Position numbers and translations under genes: made by a program. Below, piece by piece: positions 15,111 to 25,980 of a stretch of 64,000 bases of DNA. The notes beneath the pieces were generated by a model. The model saw nothing but the letters and a program-made list of their open reading frames with translations, was not told the DNA's origin and searched no databases. Each line of letters begins with the position of its first letter. The stretch's first letter is position 1. Origin of the DNA: Adineta vaga (taxonomy: Eukaryota; Rotifera); contig CP075494.1 of NCBI GenBank assembly GCA_021613535.1, positions 13,950,001 through 14,014,000 of the forward strand. Direction: 5' to 3'.

Positions 15111-16466
15111 GATTGAAAAACAATCGGAAAAGTTTGTTATACCTTTCTTGACAAACAAGTTTCTAATGTATGAGTTATGTAGGCTTGATGATCAACGAAT
15201 GTCTATTAAGTAAAGAACAAATGCAAGTAGAGAGAAAGAGAGAACGAGAAGAGAACGAGAGAGAGAAAGAAAAGAAAAAGATCTATATATATATGTGTGT
15301 GTATACAATCTAGCAGAGAAAAGGAAGTTGCTTACTGACCAACTAGATTATTAAGAGTGTTATTGAATAAAAGATGATTTAAATGAGAATTTATCTCGAA
15401 TCTGAAGTTAATCATCTATATGTCAGAAATCTATGTACACAAGTGATTGTGTAAAATGTTAAATGTATTGTCTGCATGAGTAACCAAGCTTGAATAATGA
15501 AAGCTGAATGAGTTAATAGTTGTCGCTTCAACTAGTGGAATTTTCTCGAGAGATTTCGTTTTTAAAATAACATTTTTTATTCTTTGATAGAAATGATAAG
15601 AATGACAATTCTTCTTCGCCCGTTTTTTTGTTCATACTGTCTTCAAGTCTCAAGAGAAACAGTGATTAATATATCAAACTCGTCTTCAATGATAATGATG
15701 ATGAACATTGAATTGCTGGAAATTAATTAAAAATAATATATTTTCAATGTCTTTCATCGATTATCAACAGTTCATCCATTAAAGGCTGTTATTAATATAG
15801 TATAGTAATAGAAGACAATATTCAATGTAGAGGAGAAGAAGAAAAAAAGAACTCGGATAAATCAAGGATTGTGTCAGATCTAATTTCTTCATTACAATTT
15901 CTCCAATTAACTTGTTACAGAGAGTTAACAATTCATTGTCATTCAGCTTTGTCAAGATATAGTTTTTAATCATCATGGCAGGAAAATGATATATACATGT
16001 CATTTTTTTCCCCTTCTTGTTCGTTCTTATTTGCAATCCATTAGCCAGTCGATGATGAACGTATTAATAGTGGACATTGCGTGTCCATTTATAATGGAAG
16101 ACAAGAAAAGAATGTGTATAGAACATGTACTTGACTATTTTAATCAAGCGAGACGAGAAAAACTTCACTTCCTCCTCCTCCTCCTCCTTCTTCTTCTATT
16201 TTGATTTATCACTTCGATTCATTTATGTCCATTATCGTTCCAATATAATTATATTTAGTAAGACGAGACAAGCATAAACTTTCGTGTTTGATTTTCAAGA
16301 GTATACTAGCCATCTGTATGTGTCAACTCAATTGTCTGAATTGGATAGAACTAAAAAGAGAAGAAGGAAAAAAAGAGAGAATGAATGTTAAGTGCCGGCG
16401 TCATCGTTAACGATAAATCAACTATTGTGTAGGCTATCATCACTTCTTTCCATGCGTCAAAATACC
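15111..16466. other. Upstream region of the cadherin gene
   Basis: No gene recognised. GA-rich tract at about 15225-15275, then short TA and TG runs near 15283-15303, and a CTC/CTT run near 16168-16200. It presumably holds the cadherin promoter and 5' UTR. Confidence 0.45.
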
Positions 16467-18660
16467 TTTTAACTGTCAAGGAAATCTTTTTTCTTTTCAT
16501 CGAAGATTTCTTTCAAATAGTTTTCTAAATCAATGCATTGATGTAATTTGATCCTATAGAAAAAGAAAATGATTATTATCTTGTTGTCATTCTTTCGTGC
16601 GAGGATTTTTATCACGCATTGTAAATATAGAAGAACAGGAGATATGATTGAGCCAACTGCTGATCAATTCTTGAATTACTTGGCCTGTCTCTAATCAAAT
16701 TGAAGAAATACAATAAAAAGAAAAAGTGAAATTCTTTCTTTCTTTCTGTTGAGTAGATATTTCATTAACATGTGTTGATACCTATTGTGTTAATCAATAA
16801 ACTGTGATAGCTTGTCATTTGTTTAATCAATGGAACGGTCAACTTTCGTCGTTTTAATTATAAGAAGAAGAAGATAATTAGATATAGATTTCCGTTGTTC
16901 TCATCTTTCAAAAAGAACGGCGACCGACACTCCTACTTAGTGTTGTTTCTTATCTCGATATAATGAAGAGGAAGATAGTGACCGTCGCGACATCGCGGAA
17001 GCCCTAACAGGCAAAGAAGAAGAAAATATCTAATGTCCATGAACATTGTTCACACTCTTTTTTTTATAATTTGAATTTGTTGAAGAGAGAAATGAAATTA
17101 GTATGTGCGTATGTTTGGAGAAGCGAGAAGCGTCCTTGTCGCTTGTCTAGTCAAACTCGTGCTGGGATAAGACATGCTACAGAACAATACAGGCATTGAT
17201 GCTATGGTCACACTATCTTCTTTTTCTTGGCACTATTAATGAACCTAGCATGATTATATCTCGATGAATTGAGTAGTGCTTCTTCGGGTTTTTTTTGTCT
17301 TATATTATATATTTTTAATAACATCTTGGAAATACTAAGGTCAAAAACGATCGATAAACTCGTATTTACTATTAAAATGAGATAGAATATAATGGTGACT
17401 TATTAAATCTTGAATATGAATACGATAGTTTCTAACGTGATCGTCAATAATTGATGTGATAAACCAAATAAGTTTTGATTGAAAATATGGAGATAAGATG
17501 TGCATTTAATTCAACATGTGGAGAAGAGATAGAGAAATCTTAGATGTGACTTTTCGTCGACGTCGATCAAAATATATAATCGAAAATTTACATTATGAAT
17601 AGTGAACAAATGTTGCTTTTAACAATGCTCATTCATAGCAGAGTTTCAGGAATATAGTACAAGCATATACTGATTATTATGGGAAACTATAGATGGCAGG
17701 ACATAGAACGTTGTAAATATTCAAGATATATTCTTATAGGATAGTTTTGCTATTTGATAAAAATAATAATAAGTGACTTAAATGTATTATCTTTAATATA
17801 CAGATTCTATAAAATTTTGAACAAAATCTATTAGTTATTTTTATTCCGGTAATTAATTTCAAAGGTCAAAAATAATATTCATAAAAATGCATGGTTATAT
17901 TTTATCTGACACATGTACTAGATGATGAAATGCTATGAAGTGATTATTATTCATTGAGAATAAAGTACAAGGTCATTCTAGTACATAAAAGCTAACTGAC
18001 AGATGCTACCTTTACGCATAAAAATCGTACGAGACCAACGAAAAGTGTTTAGTTATTTTATATAAATTCATTGCAATTTGTTTTGATCAGGTAACATAAT
18101 TTTCTTTTATCGATCATATGATTCAAATGCACTTTGAAGAGTCCTGCATCGCTGAATTATACGTTTGAAAACATAATAAAACATGTATTTTGAAGAGTAG
18201 AGTATGATTGAGAAAATTTGCATCGTTATTTCATATTCTTAACATGAAATTTGAAACGAATATACTTTTATTGGTTATTAACTGTATATAGTTTTTCAAT
18301 ATACTTGCTCACATCTTAGGTAACATTCACTCGAGGGATGCACAGAAAATACGTAATTTTTTCTTGCCAGCTGTGTTGTTCTCAAACAGAAACATAAAAT
18401 AGAAAGTAAAAAAACTGATTTTTAACTTTTTTTCCTTTCCTTAAATTCGTAAGTCTATGATTGAAAGATAAAGAAAACTATTTTCCATCCCATACGATCA
18501 ACGTAAGACAAGATAGTCTAATAAAGATTGTTTTTATCCCGTTCTGTGCTGTTTTACTCCACATTTTGGCACTATAAGAACCATTTTTTTACTGTTCCAA
18601 AGAGAACAACATAGACAATGTGAAGGACATAGTTTTGTTTTTTTTCTTCTATCCAGATTT
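16467..18660. repeat. Long direct repeat, copy 1 of a segmental duplication
   Basis: From ACTGTCAAGGAAATC to about TTCTATCCAGATTTTATATA this segment matches 29279-31380 in the same orientation, with only scattered substitutions by eye. It is non-coding in all frames as far as I can see. Copy 1 keeps about 100 bp near 16877-16977 that copy 2 lacks. It sits 1.4 kb upstream of the cadherin start and is ended by an inverted-repeat element. Confidence 0.9.
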
Positions 18661-18661
18661 T

Positions 18662-19719
18662 ATATATATGAGTGAGTTGCAACTTTTTGGTACGATTGAA
18701 TTTTAGCTGTATTTTTCCTATAATTTTTGGTCTCTTCGGCCGATTTAAACAATTTCTTTACAGGGTGGTAGACCCTAAGTGTCCTACTTCTACACAAAAT
18801 TTCAGTCCTCTATCTCATACTATAGATGACTTATGAAAGATACACTGCAAAAAAGATGTTATTTTTTGATGACATGTACCAAAAAAGAGAATAATTTGAC
18901 TATAAGAAATTAAGAAGAAATCAATACGAATATCATAGTTTGTTCACCGTTCAGCCCACTATTGAAACATGTTATTGGTTTAAGGAGACTTACACCCCCC
19001 CCCCCCCACGACCCTCAAGATGGCTGTTCTAGAGCTAATGGTTTTCAGACTATATGAAAAGAAAGAGAACTTTTCAAGTAACAAATTAGTGAAAATAAGT
19101 TTTTATTTATTAATTGTATTTCTGACCAAAAACAGCAGAACTTTTGAAAAAAAGATCGTTATAGTCACTTTGGAGAGCGATATTTTTCACTAAGAACTTG
19201 TAGAGAGACGCTTGTATACTCTCTATGTCTTTAAAAGGACATTCGATTCGGTTGAAATTTTTAGAGAAGATAGAAAACAAAAAGTTCTATGAGAGATAAA
19301 AATTTCAGTCCTTAATCATATACTGTTCAAGAGAAATTTATAATATACTGAAACATGTAGTAACAGTTTTTCGTGTAGTTTTGCCACTAAGAGTGGGTGA
19401 AAATGACTATTATTTTTCGTCACTGGAGACAGTTCATTGCGAAAAGCTATTTTAACTTGTTTGCGAACAAATACAAAGGAATATGACTACCTAAAGCTTT
19501 AGTAAATTACTACTAGTATCTTCAATGAGCAACGCTTTAAATGATGCATTTCTCTTGAATATCTCATATCTCCGCGAATATCTAATACAGTGTTGGGAAA
19601 TTTTTGCTGTATCACATAAGCATATAGTATAACAAAAAGCACTACTCAAAATCTATCTAAGGCTACTTTTATTTTTTTGTACCAATCGTACCAAAGAGTT
19701 GCAATTCACTCGTATATAT
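18662..19719. mobile_element. Non-autonomous element with about 35-bp terminal inverted repeats
   Basis: The left end TGAGTGAGTTGCAACTTTTT (continuing GGTACGATTG to 18698) is mirrored at 19683-19718 by CAATCGTACCAAAGAGTTGC continuing AATTCACTCGTATATA, with a few mismatches. The ends sit in TATATA, which may be target site. The roughly 1.06 kb interior has no transposase frame. It contains a run of about 14 C near 18992 and two direct repeats of AAAATTTCAGTCCT about 500 bp apart (near 18797 and 19300). The superfamily is not assignable. Confidence 0.75.
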
Positions 19720-19764
19720 GACAAAAATATATTTATTAGACGATTGTCTTTTTTTTTCATTTAG

Positions 19765-20156
19765 TAAATGTTGCACTAAATATTCAAGCAATATATTCAT
19801 CTATCTTAACGACTAATCATTCAATATTTACAAGAACTATCCTTGATCGTTCAAATTCCTATTATTATGAAAGTATACAAATAACTGTGAGTAAAAGTGA
19901 CTATTATATTCTCACTGGTGACAATAGTATTGATCTGTATGGTGATCTATATAAAGATTATTTCGCGAAATTGAATCCTACGGAAAATCTCATTGTATGG
20001 TATGATAGATGTTGCAATAAAGATCAATTCAAATTCACACCTGAACTTAAAATGAATACAACATACATACTGATTGTAACAACATATAATTCATATGTAA
20101 CAGGTCTTTTCTCAATCACTATATTTGGTTCAAATAAGTTCAACTTCAACATATAG
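19765..20156 (+). CDS. Last exon of a repeat-type surface protein, 5' part missing
   Basis: After the splice acceptor TTTTTCATTTAG at 19764 an open frame of about 129 residues runs to TAG at 20154. It reads NVALNIQAIYSSILTTNHS, then YYYESIQITVSKSDYYILT, and ends with MNTTYILIVTTYNSYVTGLF followed by SITIFGSNKF. The pattern of a YYY-containing entry, a Ser/Thr/Asn-rich beta-type segment and a closing VTGxFSITIFG resembles a repeated domain in large bdelloid extracellular proteins; that comparison is from memory. The upstream exons are absent: the acceptor lies 45 bp past the inverted-repeat element. It is probably a truncated, non-functional gene end. Confidence 0.55.
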
Positions 20157-20280
20157 GTAAATAACTAATTTGTAAATATCTTTCAAAGTTTGAGAAAAGA
20201 ATTAATATTTTATGCCTATAGTTATAATGAATAATGTTGAAATGAAGAAAACGAATTGTAAATTCTTTTAATGGCGCTAG

Positions 20281-20453
20281 GACAGAATGTCGCATGGACA
20301 AAACGTCGCAACTCATTTTAGGGTTTAGAACAAAGTGTCAGTGAACTCATAATACTATAAAGTATATATAGATGAGTGTGGATACTCTGTGCACCTTCAC
20401 CCACATGCGCGCTCACCCACACTTGCGACGTTTTGTCTGTGCGACATTCTGTC
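20281..20453. mobile_element. Miniature inverted-repeat element (MITE)
   Basis: Two 31-bp arms, 20281-20311 (GACAGAATGTCGCA...) and 20423-20453, are reverse complements with two mismatches. They flank about 110 bp of non-coding DNA. The size and structure suit a MITE. Confidence 0.75.
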
Positions 20454-20589
20454 CGGTCACCTATCATTTACCCCAAATTGTGGTTCCCAGATTCATCCCC
20501 AAATTTTATTCCCATATAGGGATATTAATCAAAAAATATTAAAACTGGTGACCAACTGGGGATTTTTATTTGGGAATTTTTTAACATAT

Positions 20590-21076
20590 GATGCGTTATA
20601 GCGATTTCCAGGAAATTGTATGTGTTTTCTATAACAGACTAATTTCCGGAAATTGGATTTGTTCTCCATTATGGACATGCCATAATGAATCTGTTACGTA
20701 TGTCCCCAATTTCCCGAAAAGCACAATTCATTTGTTCAGAGAAAACCTGCTAACCCGTATCAGTTTTTATCATACACGATCATCTACTAGACTGAGGGTG
20801 CTTCGATACGTGATGGGGCTTTATGTCTGGCACCCAACTCAAATTTATTTCTCAAAAGAACTGTAACAACTTTCAGGACTTTCTTCTTAGTGACCGTATA
20901 GTATAGGACATATTATAGGCATATAGGGTGTATTAGGCATAAAAGATTAGCACTATGGTTGTGCCTAACAGGCTTTATATGCCCTATATGTCTAATATGC
21001 CTTATATGCCTACTCTCAGGTCTTGCTCCGGTATATGTGATGAAAATGAATCTCCTGGAAATCGCTATAACACATC
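20590..21076. mobile_element. Fold-back element with 23-bp inverted arms and an inner hairpin
   Basis: GATGCGTTATAGCGATTTCC at 20590 (arm to 20612) is mirrored at 21054-21076 with one mismatch. Inside it, 20907-20944 and 20972-21010 form an imperfect palindrome of the words GGCATATAGGG and GTCTAATATGCC. No coding frame is recognisable. It is probably another non-autonomous element. The true outer ends may lie beyond these arms. Confidence 0.55.
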
Positions 21077-21776
21077 AAATCAAAAAAGATCAAAACATAT
21101 GATTAAACAGATTTCATTAGGCACTACCTGTGTCTTCCTGACTCAGTTTCTAAATCATTTTGTGTGCTTGCATAATCTAACGACTATCGCAGTTCTGGTG
21201 GCCAGGTGTTGAGTTTGCATGCATTTTGTATTTGCTTAGAAATCTAGTGTTGTTTTGTGTCTCGCTGTAGTATATAGATTCTAAGATGAAACCGTTCAAT
21301 TTCTTTTGAAATATTTTTTTGAGAAGTCCAAGGTACTAATTGTCGAAAGTTCTGAGTTGATTTACTAAGATATTAATTAGCACTTTATGATCAATGTGGT
21401 GACCAGTTATAAATTTTTACTAACTAATAGCAATGTGAGTGTCTTTGATCATACCTTATACAGCGAGTTAGCTTGAGTACCATATCTATTGAAAAAATGT
21501 TTTGCTGAGGAACTCGTTACCAGACCAAAAAATTCAACCACAGCACGTTGTATATTTTGAACAATTTTCGAGAACTGATCATTAAACAGAATCCTTTTCA
21601 ACAAAACTGGTGACCAATTCTTTTTCTTTTTAAAAGATTCATTGACAGTGTCAAGTGTTATAAGAGAGCAACTAATCGCTGTTCGCTGAAAAAATTGAAA
21701 GTTCATAATCAGCTCCGATCGATTTTTAAAATCTGATCACCAGTTATTCGAGAAAAAGCCTCTCAGCAGCATAGAT
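21077..21776. other. Non-coding stretch between two inverted-repeat elements
   Basis: No gene recognised. The words ACTGGTGACCA and TGGTGACCAGT recur in both orientations (near 20545, 21400 and 21605), which suggests remnants of one more decayed element. Confidence 0.4.
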
Positions 21777-22192
21777 GTCATAATACCATTACGCCGGGTA
21801 TCGACAGCCAGCCGTCAATATACCCAACATTTAGACAGCGAACGTAAACTAGCATTCCTCCTACACATTACACCAAGGTGCACTGACTGCATTACTCCAT
21901 CAAAAAATAGATTCATGACAGAACTTGAGGGATATGAGTGGATTGGGGTAACGAGGTGCTTACACCAAATCCACTCATATCCCTCAACTTTCCTAGATAT
22001 AAATAGATATATGTGAAAGATGATCTCGTTACCCACAGTGTAACATGCTGTGATATAAGGAGTAATTACACGATGGGTATCGAGTTGTATTCTCTATAAT
22101 GGTTGGTGGTTATGTGGCTGTCGTTGCTCGAGGTAGAAGATGATACGTTAGCTGTGTTCGGAGGAGCATACCGGGTGTAATGGGATTATGAC
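21777..22192. mobile_element. 416-bp inverted-repeat element disrupting a gene exon
   Basis: The left end GTCATAATACCATTACGCCG and the right end (22168-22192) are reverse complements over about 25 bp with a few mismatches. An inner hairpin has a perfect 20-bp stem: TTGAGGGATATGAGTGGATT at 21925-21944 and its complement at 21968-21987. No protein is encoded. The right end abuts, within the codon run, the gamma-glutamylcyclotransferase-like exon. Confidence 0.72.
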
Positions 22193-22396
22193 ACCACTCC
22201 GTGCACCATCAGTAATTGTTTGAAGATATTCATTTGATGGAAGAAAATCGTTTTCTATATTTGTTTCATCAATAAATGTAATTGCTCGAATAATTGATTG
22301 ATCATTTTCAAGTTCAATATCAACTTCTATCATTCGATAACCAGGTTCTGTTTTCAATAGATACTCTCGATGCTTATTACTATTATAGTAGTTTAA
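22193..22396 (-). pseudogene. Truncated gamma-glutamylcyclotransferase-like exon
   Basis: On the minus strand, after a possible acceptor CTATAATAG, the frame reads NKHREYLLKTEPGYRMIEVD then AITFIDETNIENDFLPSNEY and LQTITDGAR, where it runs into the inverted-repeat element. The wording PSxEYLxxIxDGAR is the C-terminal part of GGCT/AIG2-type cyclotransferases, where HGLP usually follows. That continuation is missing, as are the glycine-rich N-terminal strand and catalytic glutamate region. The call rests on one motif, so the family assignment is moderate; the truncation itself is clear. Confidence 0.55.
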
Positions 22397-24274
22397 TCTT
22401 AAATATATATCTTATAAATGAAAATAAAGTATTTCTTATGATTGACAATCTTTACCTTTAAATTTTATTTGATTTATTCAAAAGATGTTAATACTTACGT
22501 TAAATAAGAAAATTACGATTTTATATTTTTGATGTATAAAAGAAGAATTTGTTTTTTCGAAATAAGTGCGTTCGACAATAGAAAAATACGTCTTTACATA
22601 TACAGTAGTAACAAAAATAGATATTAACAACTTTCGTAAATCAGCATAACGCAGAAAAAGAAAAAAAAGAATGTTAATAACATAAACAATCTACGAAAAA
22701 TCAGCAATCATTCTAAGTTATAGAACAAATATTTTTTGAAAACAAAATTATTTTCAAAATGTGATTATGTACAAAATCATATACAATGTATGATCCATTA
22801 TTCAATAAACATATATTCATTGTCGACATATATAATTCCATAAACTTCGTTTCATACAATAAAATACATCGAGTCGAATTTCTATTTTTAATTCAAAAAT
22901 AGGTCGGAGTTTTTCTTTTTTTCAATATAGAAACTTCATTCGAACATCTTCACGTATTTAACTGCAGGTGTGGATATTTCTCTTTTCTTTACAACCACAT
23001 TGTTATACTCATTGTAATTACCTACAGATGTCATGAAGATAATATCTTATTTTTCTATTAATTTCGAGTAAAACTGGATACGAAAATTCATTTATTAAAA
23101 TATTGATAGATTATATCTCTTCGATTAAAAATATGAGAATCATATTAAAATTCTTATATTTATTAGAATAACAAAAATTGATTCATTCAATAAAAATATC
23201 AAAGTTAACATTCTAATAAAATCCATCATATATTAAATATAATTTCATCAAAATAAATTTATATTGAAATTTGTGTTAATAATCAAAAACAGAATTTTTC
23301 ATAAATTTTATTTTGAATACAAATAGAAATTGTTAATTTAACTCGAAATCAGTTTGTTTTCCCTTGGATAAAAGATAAAATGCATCTCACATTAAATTTA
23401 AATGGATAATATACTGAACAGAAAAATTCGACACTAATGAATATTACAAATATCAACAGTAGTATTTTTCTAAAATTCTATTTAGCATAAATGAAGATAA
23501 GTGAAATAAACTTTTAGAAATGGTTTTACTATATATCATTCAACAATAATAAATAAATAATCAGATTCAATTACAATCCTTGTTAAATAATACATTACAA
23601 TTCTATTTTTATTCAAATTAGATTCACACATATCATTATATAGTATTACAAGTATATCAATTTGTCCACTGCCTTTAGTTGGACTTCATAAGTGTTATGT
23701 TGAAGAAACATGGATAGCATTTGCTAGTTCACCATTAGATATTTAATGTGAAGTTCATACAACACAAGATTGATGATCGAATAAATATTTGATCTTATTA
23801 AAAATATGAAAAAAAAACTTCATGCATTAAAGGTTCATTGTCGAAAAAGGGTGAGAATGTAAGGATGATCGATAAAAATCCGTATCATTTTTTTTTGTCG
23901 ATTGAATCTTTGAAAAAGGAGTTGATGGTATCTTGAATCTTCTGTACACTCACAATCCGCCTATTCATGTTCTTAAACATAAATTATATAAGTACTCATA
24001 CATGAGAGAATAAAGAGATAGAAGATTAGTCGCCGGTGAAGAGGTCACGTCAGTGAAAGAATTTCGACATTGTTGAAATAGACGATGATGAACAATTATC
24101 AAGCTAAATAACACCTCTATATATATCCATTCAACTCAACCATTCTTTCGTCACTTTATTTCTAGTCTTCATCAGTATACAGCGAAAAACAAAATACGTT
24201 TAGTATATTCTAGACAATATAACAAGGAAAATTCTTAATTAGAATATAGTAGTTATCAAATACAAATTTTTGAT
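22397..24274. other. Very AT-rich spacer
   Basis: No confident gene. A possible decayed terminal exon at about 23650-23748 (+) reads CPLPLVGLHKCYVEETWIAF then ASSPLDI-stop. It resembles real coding sequence but has no recognised family and no partner exon. The rest is A+T-rich with many poly-A and poly-T runs. The segment before 24275 should hold the F-box promoter. Confidence 0.4.
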
Positions 24275-25435
24275 ATGAAATTACAAAGTAAGTTCGACTT
24301 AATTTGACGTATTTATTAAATTAAATAATTTCTTTTTTTTAGAACTTATTGATACAGAAAAGTAATTAATAAAATAAATTCTTGAATTTTTATCTTTTTT
24401 CTTTATACCGTTTCTAGCTGTATTGAAAATTTATCAAAGGGAATCTTCTATCAAATATTTGATTATCTTGATGGTTATGATATTTATCATGCATTTTCAA
24501 ATCTTAATAATCTTTTTGAAAATCTTCTTAATGATCCTTCATTTCTTATGAAAATTCAAATTTCTTCTACATTTGAATTTGATTATCATTATAAACAATT
24601 TATTAATTTAAACAAACATCGTATTCTTTCATTTCATTTTAATAATGAATCAATTCAGAAGGAAATTATGAAACCACGTATTATTGAATCATTCGATCAT
24701 CTTGAATCAATAGTTTTTAATCCAATCTCAATATGGAAATTAGGTGTATTTTGTTTTTACTTAGAATCTTTACCTCATTTATCTTCATTAACTATTTATC
24801 TTAATGATTATCATGATGATCTTCGTGATATTTTTCATCTGCTTTTTTGTCTTCGTTTATTAAAATATCTCAAAATTAAACTATTGTCTTCTAATATATT
24901 TAATATAGACACACGAATGCCTTCAGATCAACCATTTTCTTTAATTAAATATTTGGTTATTAATGCCGCTTGTGCTCATAATGAACTTATGAATCTATTA
25001 TTTTATATTCCTAAACTTTCTCATTTATCTTGTGATCATTTAATCGAATCAAATAATGATATTAAATCCGAAACGGTGATAAATTTAAATGATTTAACAC
25101 ATTTAACTGTTGTTATTGCTCAAATAAATTTTAATGAGTTTGAAGAATTTTTATTGAAGCTATGTTCTCGATTACAAATTTTAAATGTTAAGATTCATTC
25201 TTCTGACAAAAATTATTTAAATTCTGACAAATGGGAGAAATTAATTTCACAAAAGATAACTTCATTAAATAAATTCTTCTTTTCTTATACTGATATTATT
25301 CATGGCAATTTTAATATTACTTCTCATCCATTACTCAATGATTTTACTTCATCATTTTGGATTAATCGAAAATGGATTTTCAAACTATTAGCTCATGATG
25401 ATGAACTGACGTATACAATACGTCCTAGTTCCTAA
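24275..25435 (+). CDS. F-box protein, copy 1 (three exons, two of them micro-exons)
   Basis: Exons 24275-24287 (13 nt), 24343-24361 (19 nt) and 24418-25435 join in frame to give MKLQKLIDTENCIENLSKGI followed by FYQIFDYLDGYDIYHAFSNL and a leucine-rich C-terminal region of about 300 residues. The F-box lies at about residues 13-50. F-box proteins carry substrates to SCF ubiquitin ligases by binding Skp1. The substrate is unknown. At the place where copy 2 starts with ATGGAAAATTT, this copy has ATTGAAAATTT, so without the micro-exons the first ATG is 24548 and the F-box would be lost. The final 392 coding bases are identical to copy 2. Function and expression are inferred only. Confidence 0.72.
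25039..25430 (+). repeat. 392-bp identical tract, F-box copy 1
   Basis: Read by eye, base for base identical to 26601-26992, while the upstream halves of the two F-box genes are strongly diverged. The 3' flanks also match closely (for example GTTTGAAAGATCGTTTAAAT in both) but with some differences. This is consistent with a recent gene conversion tract. Confidence 0.85.
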
Positions 25436-25980
25436 ACATTTTTCTGTTTTGTTATATTATCTTATTGTTGAATAAAGATTTTGTTACGATAAGTTTCTCA
25501 TTAAGATTGTTTCGATTTGTTTGAAAGATCGTTTAAATAATTCGCATATGATTATTAAGATGAAATGCTGATGAATATCGAGGATATTGATGAACAAAAA
25601 TTAAGACATCAATATTTAACGGGCAGTATATATCTAGCATTACAATTATGTGTTTTAATTTGTTATCATAATAGAGAGTTCATTGTGCAGCAGATATTTT
25701 ACATTAAAATAACGCGGTTCAATTTGATGACTTGCTTTCCATAGTATACTATCGATATATAGTATTTTTCCAAGGGAAAAAATAATAATGTAATTAATCT
25801 GCGAGTGAAAAAGAACGAATGATCAACATTAACAACTAACGAGAACTATCGAGCATTTTCTGAACTGTGAAAAAAAGGTATTTTATGGACTAATAGATAC
25901 GATAAGTAGAATTTTGATATGGTTAGAATAAAGAACGAAAGAATAGAATTTGTTTTTCCTATAGGAAATCAGTCATTTAT
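25436..25980. other. Spacer between the two F-box genes
   Basis: About 25500-25610 matches the DNA just after copy 2 (27085-27175), so the duplicated unit included 3' flank. The remainder holds the promoter of copy 2. Nothing else was recognised. Confidence 0.55.

Noticed and set aside
15779-16204. Overlapping ORFs on both strands upstream of the cadherin gene
   Set aside because: Low-complexity Leu/Ile runs derived from CTC/CTT and TAT repeats; no family likeness.
17222-17246. TTGGCAC word resembling the seed of the miR-183/263b family in both duplication copies
   Set aside because: No complementary arm nearby, so no precursor hairpin; a seven-base match is expected by chance.
19390-19440. 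Similarity of element interior (GACTATTATTTTTCGTCACTG) to the surface-protein exon at 19893-19930
   Set aside because: Only a short stretch of an AT-rich pattern matches, with several mismatches and no frame continuity; it could be chance.
20588-20866. 92-residue plus-strand ORF inside the fold-back element
   Set aside because: No domain or compositional sign of coding; it overlaps inverted-repeat arms.
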